Shown in pieces: positions 8,827 to 17,452 of a DNA stretch of 64,000 bases. The position numbers were made by a program, and so were the translations under genes. The stretch is from Planctomycetaceae bacterium (lineage in GTDB: Bacteria > Planctomycetota > Planctomycetia > Planctomycetales > Planctomycetaceae). The stretch covers positions 124,001-188,000 of the forward strand of contig JAWKUA010000010.1 of assembly GCA_041398785.1 (NCBI GenBank), read 5' to 3'. The notes beneath the pieces are model-generated. The model was given only the letters and a program-made list of their open reading frames with translations, ran no database searches and was not told the origin of the DNA. Position 1 is the stretch's first letter. Every line of letters begins with the position of its first letter.

Positions 8827-10883
8827 TGGTTCACTGTTCTCTGTTGTCGGTCATCGCTGGCATCTGAGCTTCCGAAGCACGGCTTCCGCGGCAGGCGGTC
8901 GGCCTTCATTCCGCAGCAAAGCGCGAGAATCGCCTCCACAATATCGCCGGAGCCGGGGACGACGGCAGCTTCCAGTGTGGGACTATACGGCGTCGGGGCG
9001 AAGGCGCCATTGAGCCGCCTGATTGGCGCGTCGAGTTCGTCGAAACCCTCGTCCGCAATGCGCGCGGCAATTTCCGCTCCGATACTGCACGGCGCGAATG
9101 CTTCGTCGACAATCAGCAGCCGCCCGGTTTTTGATACCGACTTCAGGATCGTTTCCGTGTCCAGCGGCGAAATTGTCCGCGGGTCAATCACTTCAACGGA
9201 AATGCCGTGGGTGGCAAGCTGCTCGGCGGCTTCCATTGCCTTGTGGACCATCAGAGCAATGCCCACCACCGTCACGTCGCTTCCGTCTCGAACGACAGCG
9301 GCACGGCCAAATTCGATTTCGTACGGCTCCTCCGGCACGGCACCCTTCATGCCGTACAGTTCACGATGCTCCAGAAACAAAACCGGATCCTGGCAGCGCA
9401 GTGACTGGTGGAACAAACCCTTCGCATCATACGGCGTCGACGGAATCACCACTCGCAGTCCCGGAATGTGCGAGTAAATCGAATGATAGCTGCCGGAATG
9501 GTGGGTCGCCGCGCTGTGACCGATGCCAATACAGCCACGCAGCAGTACCGGCATTCGCAGCCGGCCGCTGGACATATACTGCATCTTTGCAATCTGATTG
9601 ATTGTCTCACCGAACGCATCGTTGATGAAATCGATGAACATGAAGTCGACAATCGGCCGGGCTCCGGTCATCGCCGCTCCGCAGGCCAGTCCGACGAATC
9701 CTCGTTCGCAGATGGGCGTGTCGCACAGTCTTTCGGCGCCGTACTTGTGATACAGTCCCGTCGTTGTCGCGAAGTTTCCGCCGCGGGCGCCGATGCCTTC
9801 TCCCATCACAAAAATGGCCGGATTGTGCTGCATTTCATAATCCAGGGCTTCGTGAGTGGCGGCGATATAATTGACTATGCGAGTTCCCGGATCCGGCTCC
9901 GAACCCGCGACCACAGGCGGCGGTCCTTCGAAGTAGACGTGTCGCGTTGCGGTTACGGCATCCGGCCAGGCAGCCGCTTCCGCCGCGTTGCTGCCTTCGA
10001 GCACCAGAGCACTGACTTCGGCATCAATGGCGGACAGTTCCTCTTCCGTTGCCGCTCCGGATTCCAGAAGCCGATTCGCCAGCCGCTGGATCGGGCACCT
10101 CTGCCGCCACTCCGCCACATCTTCGCGCGTGCGGTACGTGTAGTCGCCCATGCCTTCCGCGTGTGCGCGCGTTCGGTAGGTCTTGCACTCAATCAGCGTC
10201 GCACCGCCTCCGGAACGAGCCCGCTCGACGGCTTCGCGGGCCGTTTCATACACGGCCACAACGTCGTTGCCGTCGACTTCGAATCCGGGAAGTCCGTAGT
10301 TCGCGGCCCGCCGCCCGACGTCCGGAATACCGCTCGAATAGGCAAACGGAACCTCCGTGGCGAACTGATTGTTTTCGCAGATCAGCAGCACCGGAAGTTT
10401 CCAGATACTGGCCATGTTGCAGCCTTCATGGAACGCTCCGTTGTTGACAGCTCCGTCGCCGAAAAATGCGACGGAAACCTGGTCGGTTCCACGAATCTTC
10501 GCGCTGTAACCGCCGCCACAGGCCTGCAGAATGCTGGGACCGACGATTCCGCTGGTTCCCATCATGCCGATTTCCGGTGCGAACAGGTGCATGCTTCCGC
10601 CGCGGCCATGTGACACACCAGTCCGGCGGCCGAACAGCTCCGCGATCAACGCTTCCGGCGCGACACCTTTCGCCAGAGCGTGTCCGTGTCCGCGGTGTGT
10701 GCTGAAAACCGCGTCGGTCGGCTTCAGATGAGCACACACGCCCGCTGCAATCGCTTCTTCGCCGACATATGTATGACACGCTCCCAGAACCAGCCCGCGC
10801 TGATGACATCGCGCCAGTTGTTCTTCCGTGTGACGGATGGTCAGCATAGTGCGGTATAAACTGAGCAGAACTTCATTCGTCAT
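8823..10883 (-). CDS. Fused thiamine-diphosphate dehydrogenase E1 (alpha + beta)
   Basis: 686 aa from ATG 10883 (MTNEVLLSLYRTMLTIRHTEEQL); an ATG seven codons upstream (10904) is possible. The N-terminal half is E1 alpha: GRGGSMHL, and the ThDP/Mg motif GDGAVNNG near residue 142, with its partner Asn in CENNQ about 30 residues on. From about residue 335 the E1 beta half follows (NYIAATHEALDYEM, ERGFVGLACGAAMTGARPIVDFMF, VVIPSTPYDAKGL, DPRTISPLDTETI). E1 decarboxylates a 2-oxo acid and reductively acylates the lipoyl arm of E2. Fusion of both chains is known in acetoin- and pyruvate-type complexes of several phyla; the substrate is not decidable here. E2 follows with an ATGA overlap. Confidence 0.92.
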   Translation of the reverse strand: MTNEVLLSLYRTMLTIRHTEEQLARCHQRGLVLGACHTYVGEEAIAAGVCAHLKPTDAVFSTHRGHGHALAKGVAPEALIAELFGRRTGVSHGRGGSMHLFAPEIGMMGTSGIVGPSILQACGGGYSAKIRGTDQVSVAFFGDGAVNNGAFHEGCNMASIWKLPVLLICENNQFATEVPFAYSSGIPDVGRRAANYGLPGFEVDGNDVVAVYETAREAVERARSGGGATLIECKTYRTRAHAEGMGDYTYRTREDVAEWRQRCPIQRLANRLLESGAATEEELSAIDAEVSALVLEGSNAAEAAAWPDAVTATRHVYFEGPPPVVAGSEPDPGTRIVNYIAATHEALDYEMQHNPAIFVMGEGIGARGGNFATTTGLYHKYGAERLCDTPICERGFVGLACGAAMTGARPIVDFMFIDFINDAFGETINQIAKMQYMSSGRLRMPVLLRGCIGIGHSAATHHSGSYHSIYSHIPGLRVVIPSTPYDAKGLFHQSLRCQDPVLFLEHRELYGMKGAVPEEPYEIEFGRAAVVRDGSDVTVVGIALMVHKAMEAAEQLATHGISVEVIDPRTISPLDTETILKSVSKTGRLLIVDEAFAPCSIGAEIAARIADEGFDELDAPIRRLNGAFAPTPYSPTLEAAVVPGSGDIVEAILALCCGMKADRLPRKPCFGSSDASDDRQQRTVNQ

Positions 10884-10958
10884 CGGCCGGTGGTCACTTG
10901 TCATTGGTGTTGGTATTGGTGATGGATCGTGATGAAACTGGTCGACGACCGTGATTTG

Positions 10959-11786
10959 CTACTTCCCGGAAAACCGCTGCACTTTATGCTGCAGGTGTCC
11001 GGCGCTGCCGCCGGCGTTCATTGCCATATTGCCGCCATCCATCGGAATGATGGCTCCCGTGATCCAGGAAGAAGCATCGGACGCGAGCAGAACTGCCAGT
11101 CCCCTGATGTCCTCGGGAACACCCAGTCTTCCGGCCGGTATGCCTCGAAGGAATCGTTCCTCCAGAGTCGGGTCGTCCTGCATGCGCGCCTGCAAACCGG
11201 GATTGACCACCTGCGCGGGAGTAACGCAGTTGACGCGCACCCCGCGATAACTCCATTCGGTGCTCAGTTCGCGAGTCATCTGAATGACGGCTCCCATCGC
11301 CATGCTGTACGCGATATGTCCGCGCCCCAGCGCGGTACTGCTGGCCAGGGAGCCAATGTTCATGATCGAACCGGATCCCTGGTTCAGCATCCGGCGCCCC
11401 GCCTGCTGGCACATCGCGAACCGGCCCACCACCAGATTCTGCAGGACGCGGTGCAGTTCTTCGATCGTCAGGTCTTCCGGTTTTGCCAGGCATCCTTCGC
11501 CGGCGATGTTGCCCAGAAAGTCGACACGGCCGAATTTGCGGTCGACCTGCTGAAAAAGTTCAGCGACGGCGTCCGGACTGGAGATGTCGGCGGGAACCGT
11601 CAGTGCCGTTCGGCCAAGTGACCGAACCGTTTCCGCGCTCGATTCCGCGCCGGGAGCGTTGAGGTCAACCAGCACAACGTCTGCGCCATGTTCGGCGAGT
11701 GCGATCGAAGTCGCTCGTCCCATTCCCTGAGCAGCCCCCGATACGACGGCGACCTTTCCGGAAAGATCAAATGTTGCAGCGGGCAT
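10959..11786 (-). CDS. SDR-family oxidoreductase with Lys-to-Met change in the YxxxK motif
   Basis: 275 aa from ATG 11786 (MPAATFDLSGKVAVVSG). It has the Rossmann GxxxGxG motif (GAAQGMG), ADIS, and a C-terminal MDGG as in classical short-chain dehydrogenases. The NNAG motif is altered to GNIAG. The catalytic Ser region (IGSLASS) and Tyr160 (numbered from this start) are present, but the YxxxK lysine is Met (YSMAM; codon ATG). In the family this Lys binds the nicotinamide ribose and lowers the Tyr pKa, so activity may be weak, altered or absent. It lies between the transporter and E1 genes in the operon. Confidence 0.85.
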   Translation of the reverse strand: MPAATFDLSGKVAVVSGAAQGMGRATSIALAEHGADVVLVDLNAPGAESSAETVRSLGRTALTVPADISSPDAVAELFQQVDRKFGRVDFLGNIAGEGCLAKPEDLTIEELHRVLQNLVVGRFAMCQQAGRRMLNQGSGSIMNIGSLASSTALGRGHIAYSMAMGAVIQMTRELSTEWSYRGVRVNCVTPAQVVNPGLQARMQDDPTLEERFLRGIPAGRLGVPEDIRGLAVLLASDASSWITGAIIPMDGGNMAMNAGGSAGHLQHKVQRFSGK

Positions 11787-11831
11787 GAGACTTCCGACTA
11801 TGAGGCATGAGTAGATGAAAACCGGCGGCAA

Positions 11832-13427
11832 TCACACCTGATTCGATCCTGACAGCAAGGGCCAGACTTTGGCGACGAACACCAGCACAGCCATGCCGCA
11901 ATAGAACACGCCGCAGGCGGCAATTCCCAGTTGATTGAACCAGCGGGGACGCAGCGTCTGCGGCAGCAGGTTTCGATTCAACCACAAGACATGGAACGAC
12001 GTCAGCCCGAGTGCCACGTTGTTCAGATTCGCGATAACGAGCACCATCAGCCTGGGTGCATCGCCAAACGTCAGGAAGACCGTCGCCGAAATAAACGACC
12101 ACAGCACATAGCCCGTCAGAATTGTGTAGTAGATGCGGCTTGCCTGATTGGGTTTCAGCCGAGATCGAATGCCGGGACTGGCCGACCAGACAATATCCGT
12201 CCAGCGACGGGCAACGTCGTCAACGATCGACATCTGGCTTGGCAGAAACACCATCAGCCCCACGAACAATGTCACCATCCACAATAACTCGCGAGTCGCC
12301 GGGCTGACGCCTGGAGCGTGGCGGATGCCGTCCGCGGAAATCAGCGACTGCGCATACGGAAGATCCTGTCCGAACATCGGCGAACCTGACGCGAACTCGA
12401 TCGACAGCAGAGCCGGCAGGGCCATTCCCATGAAACAACCCGGCATCCAGACCAGAAACTGGTCTGACAGAATATACGTCCACCAGCCCTTCCACCTTCG
12501 CAGGCTGTCGTCGTTCAGCGGAAACACCTTGCCGATGTGACTCAGCGTGATATTCCGTCCGCCGACGGCACTGGCAATGGCACCGACCTGGCTGCCCATC
12601 CCCCAGCCCTTGTCGCGAACAAAATTGCTGTAGGTGGAATTGCTCAGACCACCGCCTCCCGCGTATCCCGCAAAGGCACCCAGCACCGCGATGCTGGCCA
12701 GCGACACAACGGGAAACTCGCCGTGTTCGAAATAATGTGAAAACGCGTTGACGACACGTTCACCGCCGGCACCGTCGTCCACGGGAACATTGCCGAATTT
12801 CAGAAATCCGCTGAACACGTCCGCCCAGCCCTGCCAACTGACAAAAAACACCCCGATAAACAGACAAAAACCGAGCACGACAAAAACTTTGGCCGTCATC
12901 ACAATCTGCAGCATGTTGTAAACCTTTCCGCCGACAAGCACCGGCAGGACGACAATCGCCAGGCACAGATAGGCAATGGCGTTCACCATAAATGTGTCAT
13001 CATTTGTCGGTGGACGATCCAGATACATCGACGAAATCAGCACCGCCGCGTTGGTGGAGAGTCCCGGAATGAATGAGCCCAGGCTTAGCAAAACTGCAAC
13101 GCTGACCCAGAACCCCGGCCCCGGGCTGGTTCTCATGAATCCGGTGAAGACGGGTTCTCCTGTGTACAGCGCGTAGCGTCCGCATTCGACGTTGTAAAAC
13201 ACCTGGCACAGGATGGCGACAGTTGCGATCCACATCAGCCCGCCGCCATATTTTGCCGTGATCGCCGGCCCGAACAGCCACTCACCGCCACCGATCTGGA
13301 TGCCGCACATCACGATCCCCGGACCGATAAACCCGGCCAGATTCCGCAGGCCAAGCGGCTTCGGTTCAGGCAGTTCCGCCAGATCCCAGGTAGGAAGGTG
13401 AGTCTTCGGAAGCTGATAATCAGTCAT
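11832..13427 (-). CDS. Nramp-fold transporter lacking the metal-binding signature
   Basis: 531 aa with about 12 membrane segments. The first membrane segment aligns with Nramp proteins (FIGPGIVMCGIQIGGGEW), but the DPGN metal motif is replaced by GGGE. In TM6 the expected MPH motif is absent (LGAFAGYAGGGGLSNSTYSNF). Classical Nramp proteins use those residues to bind Mn2+ or Fe2+, so I infer that this paralogue carries another substrate on the same APC-type fold. Its place ahead of SDR, E1 and E2 in a catabolic cluster suggests uptake of an organic substrate, but this is inference. Automated pipelines would probably label it Nramp family. Confidence 0.78.
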   Translation of the reverse strand: MTDYQLPKTHLPTWDLAELPEPKPLGLRNLAGFIGPGIVMCGIQIGGGEWLFGPAITAKYGGGLMWIATVAILCQVFYNVECGRYALYTGEPVFTGFMRTSPGPGFWVSVAVLLSLGSFIPGLSTNAAVLISSMYLDRPPTNDDTFMVNAIAYLCLAIVVLPVLVGGKVYNMLQIVMTAKVFVVLGFCLFIGVFFVSWQGWADVFSGFLKFGNVPVDDGAGGERVVNAFSHYFEHGEFPVVSLASIAVLGAFAGYAGGGGLSNSTYSNFVRDKGWGMGSQVGAIASAVGGRNITLSHIGKVFPLNDDSLRRWKGWWTYILSDQFLVWMPGCFMGMALPALLSIEFASGSPMFGQDLPYAQSLISADGIRHAPGVSPATRELLWMVTLFVGLMVFLPSQMSIVDDVARRWTDIVWSASPGIRSRLKPNQASRIYYTILTGYVLWSFISATVFLTFGDAPRLMVLVIANLNNVALGLTSFHVLWLNRNLLPQTLRPRWFNQLGIAACGVFYCGMAVLVFVAKVWPLLSGSNQV

Positions 13428-13592
13428 TGGTCTGTTGTCACCTGAAATTGACTATCCGCAGCGTGTCATGAGCGCCGGCAACTGCACGTGGATATAGGAT
13501 GGCACCCAAAAAAACGCCACCCAGGCAGCTCACACCATTGCAACGTCCCATTCCCATTCCCAATTCTCTCGTCTCTCGTCTCTCAACTCTCT

Positions 13593-14709
13593 CTACCACA
13601 GCACAATCGCTCTTCCCGGTCCTCCGTGGCAGTCTCGCACTTTGATCGCGGCGAACAGGAAGTATGGTTTCGTGCCGGAGGGGATGCTGTCCACGTTGTG
13701 AAGGAACTCGACTCCAACCATTTCGCGGCTGCCCAGAGCCCAGTACGTCTGAAGTGCTCGCCGACGTTCGACACCGCCAAGATCCGGCGCGTCGGTGGCG
13801 ACACAGCGAATGCCTTTGCTGTGCAGGTAAAGAATGGCGTCCGGTCCCGGCGCCGGCCAGCCCTCAGCGTCGCCCTTCAAGGGGTCTGACCAGACTCCCG
13901 TATCGTCGGGCGCCGGCTTCAGATGTCGGTCCAGGTGGCCAGTCTGAAACAGAACAATCTGTCCCGGCTGAAGTGGTCCGGTCGCAGCTTCATACATTTC
14001 GATGACATCCGGCGTGATCTCCGGCGACGATGGCCACGATCCGCGGTCTGTGGTGCCCGCAAGAGATCGCACGTCGATGACTCGCAGATCCCCGCAGGTC
14101 CATTCCAGAGGGACCCTTTCGGTCGTCAGCTCACTTGTTCCGCGTTTGCCGTATTTCTGTTCATATTCCTCCAGCCAGCCACGGACCTCCGGAGCATACG
14201 CCGGCTGTTCATCGTGTCGTGGCAGGGCGAATGCAGGCGGCACCAGGTGAGTTCCCGCTGTGGCATCCATTAGATGCGTGTGGTGCCACATGTCGAGGTA
14301 ATCGGAATACAGAAAATCGACCTTCAGATAGACCTGCCGATGTTCGCCGGTGCCAATGCCGGGTGACGTGAGCGGCATGGAGGGCGACAGCGTCGGGGAA
14401 AGGTCCACGGCTCGCTTGTTGCGGCACGCATCAATCAGCCGCTGCGGCAGTTCGCCGCCGACAATCCCGAACGCTCGCCCTTCGCTGTAGGGGCCGCCTT
14501 CGTGCTTTGGTGCCAGCAGGCAATAGAAGGATCCGGTGGCTGGCAGTTGTGCAAGATTTGTCGCTCCTTCGGTCCAGATCATGCCGTGTTTCAGGCCGGC
14601 ATAGTGAGTCGGTTCGGCAAGGTCCGGCAGCGGTCCCATGCTGGCGCTGTCTGTTCCCAGTGTCATGACTCCTCGAGTCGCCAGAAGTTCCATGCAGTCC
14701 GGATCCGGG
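13593..14709 (-). CDS. Cyclase-family protein, second domain and C-terminus
   Basis: Kynurenine-formamidase-like cyclase family. This frame reads DPDCMELLATRGVMTLGTDSASMGP, the end of cyclase domain 1, and then a complete second domain (AVDLSPTLSPSMPLTSPG ... WHHTHLMDATAGTHLVPPAFALP ... VIDVRSL ... GQIVLFQTGH ... VATDAPDLGG). Family members bind Zn or Mn through HxGTHxDxPxH. In this domain only GTH and a Pro survive (ATAGTHLVPPAF). A missing base in the G run at 14707-14709 separates it from the upstream part; restoring one C on the coding strand gives QTPDPDC. Confidence 0.75.
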
Positions 14710-15282
14710 TCTGGATAGCGGGAGCTTTTCGGTCGAGAATATCTGCGATGTAACGCCGTCCTTCGGGAAGCGGGCGATAGTATGTGTCCGAGTAATCACT
14801 GCGAAACAGCACGACGTCGCCAAACTTCACTGTGCGGTAGGCGGACTCGAACCGTTCCACGTGCTGAGGCCGGACGAGCGGGCTGACTCCCTTTGCAGCT
14901 TTGTCCAGCAGATCGCGTACATCGACAACACACGCTTCGCCGCCGAATTGCCAGGCTTCAATTCTGTCTGTGTACGCCAATCCAGCGGGCCGGATTTCGG
15001 ACGATTCAGATCCGGTCGCGCGACGGAATGCGGCGGGACGTCCAGTTGAGTTCCCGTATTGCCGTCAATCAGCAGAGAGTCAATGTTGTATGCGCTGTCC
15101 GGACCAATCGTTCTCTGGTGAACGATCTGAAATCGGGGAAACGGCGTTGGCCAGGTCGCGGGGTATTCCGGAGCCACCAGAAGTGAGCAATCGACAAACC
15201 TGGATTCGTCCGCATACGTACGCGAACCGTCAACCAGGATCAGCAGGCAGCAGGCAGCGATCAGTCGGCTGTTGCGAACCAT
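14710..15282 (-). CDS. Cyclase-family protein, signal peptide and first domain
   Basis: Start at ATG 15282 is chosen for its signal peptide (MVRNSRLIAACCLLILVDG, then SRTYADE). Domain 1 follows (FVDCSLLVAPEYPATWP ... NIDSLLIDGNTGTQLDVPPHS). The metal motif reads NxGTQxDxPxH: Asp and final His are kept, and the first two His ligands are Asn and Gln. A one-base loss at the CC at 14977-14978 shifts the frame; with one more G on the coding strand it reads LDWAYTDRIEAWQFGGEACVVDVRDLL. With the entry below 14710, this makes an exported protein of about 560 aa with two degenerate cyclase domains. The gap of 143 bp to the Ldh2 gene allows cotranscription. Confidence 0.72.
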
Positions 15283-15425
15283 GCAGCAAGGGATCAGCGA
15301 CAGGAAGTGGAAGGTTGGGCAGGGACGGTTCCAAAGTGTTTGTCTCGCAGGATGCATCAATCGTCTCCGGATATTTCTGCAATGGACCAATGATCGACAG
15401 CCATCAACCAATGCCGATTGGCGGG

Positions 15426-16508
15426 TTACAACGCGCGTGACCACAATTCTCCGTTGCTATTTGTGCCGCGGAGCCTCCACCATGCACGTTCGGCTGCTTC
15501 AAGCACCTTATCGGCCACATCCTGCGGTAGTGGAATTCCGTGTTGTTGAGATTCACGGTAGTGTCGCCATTCTCGTTCTCCCGGCAGCAGGATTTGTTCA
15601 ACACCGTCGGCAGTCGGCGCTTGATGCAATTCGTCGATCAGTGCTCGCAGGCGCTGGTCGAACTGTTCTCGCGGTGAGATCGCTTCGACGCTGATGGCGA
15701 TAAAGGAAGCGTTATGGCACGAGGGCTTCGACGGTTCGTCGAACAGCCAGCTTCCCACCTGCCAGGTCATATTTCCTCCTGGCAAAATTGCGGACAGAAT
15801 TTCGCACCACAGTCCAAAACCATAGCCCTTGTGTCCCGCCATGGGAGCCAGAGCGGCATTGAATGGATAGAGACTTCCGTCGGTAGTGGGGCGGCCTTCG
15901 GAATCGATCAGCCAGGTCGGCGGGATGGGTTCCCCGCGCTGCCACGCGGCGTAGACCTTTCCTCCCGCAACAGCAGCGGTGGCGATATCAAGAATGATCG
16001 GGTCAGCCCTGGTCACCGGAACTCCATAGGCCAGCGGATTGCTTCCCAGCACTGGCCCGCGTGATCCGGGAGCCGCGACGCTGGGGATGTCGTTGCCGGT
16101 CACCATGCTGATGAATCCTTCGCGGGCCGCCAGCGTCGCATAGTATCCGGCCGCTCCGATGTGGCCCGTGTTTCTCAGCCCGACCCAGGCGATGCCGACG
16201 TCTCGTGCCTTGCGGATGGCGGTTTTCATGGCATAGACGCTGCCGATCTGACCGAGCACGGTGGCTCCGTCGATAACGGCCCAGGCCGGCCCTTCGCGGC
16301 TCGATCACGGGTGACTGAGTCGTCGTGTAGCCTCCGCCATACAGTCGCTTCAGATACCCGTTGAGCAGTTTGGTCCGTGAGTAAACACGCCCATCGCATC
16401 GGTCGTCACCAGTGCATCGGCGGCGGTGGCGGAATCATCGTCGCCGAGCCCCGTCGAGCGTAGGCACTTTTCCGTGAAGTCTTTCAGGTCGGCGACGGAC
16501 ACTTTCAT
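15426..16508 (-). CDS. Ldh2-family malate/lactate/ureidoglycolate-type dehydrogenase (frameshifted)
   Basis: NAD(P)-dependent 2-hydroxyacid dehydrogenase of the Ldh_2 fold. The start at 16508 (MKVSVADLKDFTEKCLRSTG) overlaps the stop of the epimerase gene by ATGA. The N-terminal part reads ATAADALVTTDAMGVFTHG, then shifts at 16375-16376 to KLLNGYLKRLYGGGYTTTQSPV, then near 16290 to EGPAWAVIDGATVLGQIG. The remainder is continuous to the stop at 15426: KARDVGIAWVGLRNTGHIGAAGYYA, PGSRGPVLGSNPLAYGVP, LDIATAAVAGGKV, APMAGHKGYGFGLW. These are the family signatures, including the HGV/HGT region and GHKGYGL-like substrate loop. With the breaks repaired the length is about 360 aa, as usual for the family. 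Confidence 0.83.
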
Positions 16509-17452
16509 GGATGGGTCGCTCCGGAACGATAGAAGTCAACCGTTTGCCGGATTCCATCACGCAGCGAAGTCGGCTGCCAGTCCGGGAACAGCGTGGCGAT
16601 GTAATTGGGCGCCGGCGGGATGTTTGACGGAATGGCGGGACCGTCGACGAGAATGTGGCCGGCAGACTCCGGCGCGACTTCTTCGATCAGCCGGGCGAAC
16701 TCCTCTGTCGTCGCCGGCTGACTGGGAAGGTCCACGATCGCCGCTCCGTCGGGGCATTCCAGCGCCGCTCGGACAAATGCGGTTGCGACATCCGGAACAA
16801 AGTCGTATCCAACCGTGCCGGTGTAGCCCATCGTATAGTCTTTGCCGAGCGCCGCTGCTTTGCAGGCCAGCGACGGCCCGGCTGTCAGCCCCTGATCGCG
16901 TTCCGGACCGTAAACGACGTGAGGACGGATGGCGACAGACGAAATCCCAAAGTGCCGCCAATACTGTTCCGCGATCTGGTCCACGGCCTGCTTGAAGACT
17001 CCGTAGAACATCGGCGGACTGCTGTTTGACGAGCGGCCTGGCCCCGTGTCATCACCGTACACCGCGTACGAACTTGCGTACGCGATGCTGTTGACGCGCC
17101 GGGATCGGCGAGCGGCGTCGAACAGGCTGGTGCTGCCCAGCACGTTGACGCGGCATCCGAGCAACGGGTCCTGCTGGCAGGCCGGCGTCAGCAGTGCGGC
17201 CAGATGAATCATGTGCGTGACGGAATATTCGTGAATGGCGGCCAGCAGACTGTCGCAGTCAAGCAGCGACGCGTCAGCCCTTGTGACATCGCCGCGGCGA
17301 TCGCCCAGAATCCGGTGCCAGCGATCATCGGTCGGATTCACGTCAACGACGATCGGTCGCGCGCCGCGCGCCAGCAATTCGCGCAAAACCCACGTTCCGA
17401 TGAATCCGGCTCCGCCCGTGACCAGGACGACTGCTGAACCGCTGTCAGACAT
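16505..17452 (-). CDS. NAD-dependent epimerase/dehydratase (extended SDR)
   Basis: 315 aa. Contains the Rossmann motif GGAGFIG near residue 13, HLAA, a SSYAVYGDD segment with the catalytic Ser/Thr region, and YxxxK as YGVFK. In this family the enzyme oxidises and epimerises or dehydrates nucleotide sugars or related hydroxyl compounds with bound NAD. The context, with two hydroxyacid dehydrogenases, suggests a catabolic sugar-acid or hydroxyacid role rather than LPS synthesis. It overlaps the upstream dehydrogenase by 8 bases and the downstream Ldh2 gene by 4 bases. Confidence 0.88.
   Translation of the reverse strand: MSDSGSAVVLVTGGAGFIGTWVLRELLARGARPIVVDVNPTDDRWHRILGDRRGDVTRADASLLDCDSLLAAIHEYSVTHMIHLAALLTPACQQDPLLGCRVNVLGSTSLFDAARRSRRVNSIAYASSYAVYGDDTGPGRSSNSSPPMFYGVFKQAVDQIAEQYWRHFGISSVAIRPHVVYGPERDQGLTAGPSLACKAAALGKDYTMGYTGTVGYDFVPDVATAFVRAALECPDGAAIVDLPSQPATTEEFARLIEEVAPESAGHILVDGPAIPSNIPPAPNYIATLFPDWQPTSLRDGIRQTVDFYRSGATHP

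Noticed and set aside
8362..10613. Plus-strand open frames of about 370-400 codons opposite E1
   Set aside because: They are shadows of the fused E1 gene, whose ThDP motif and domain order are clear.
15426..16508. Treating the Ldh2 and neighbouring split genes as true pseudogenes
   Set aside because: The gene keeps family motifs over its full length, its start overlaps the upstream stop by ATGA, and its breaks are small indels, one of them a one-base loss in a short C run. Consensus error is more economical.
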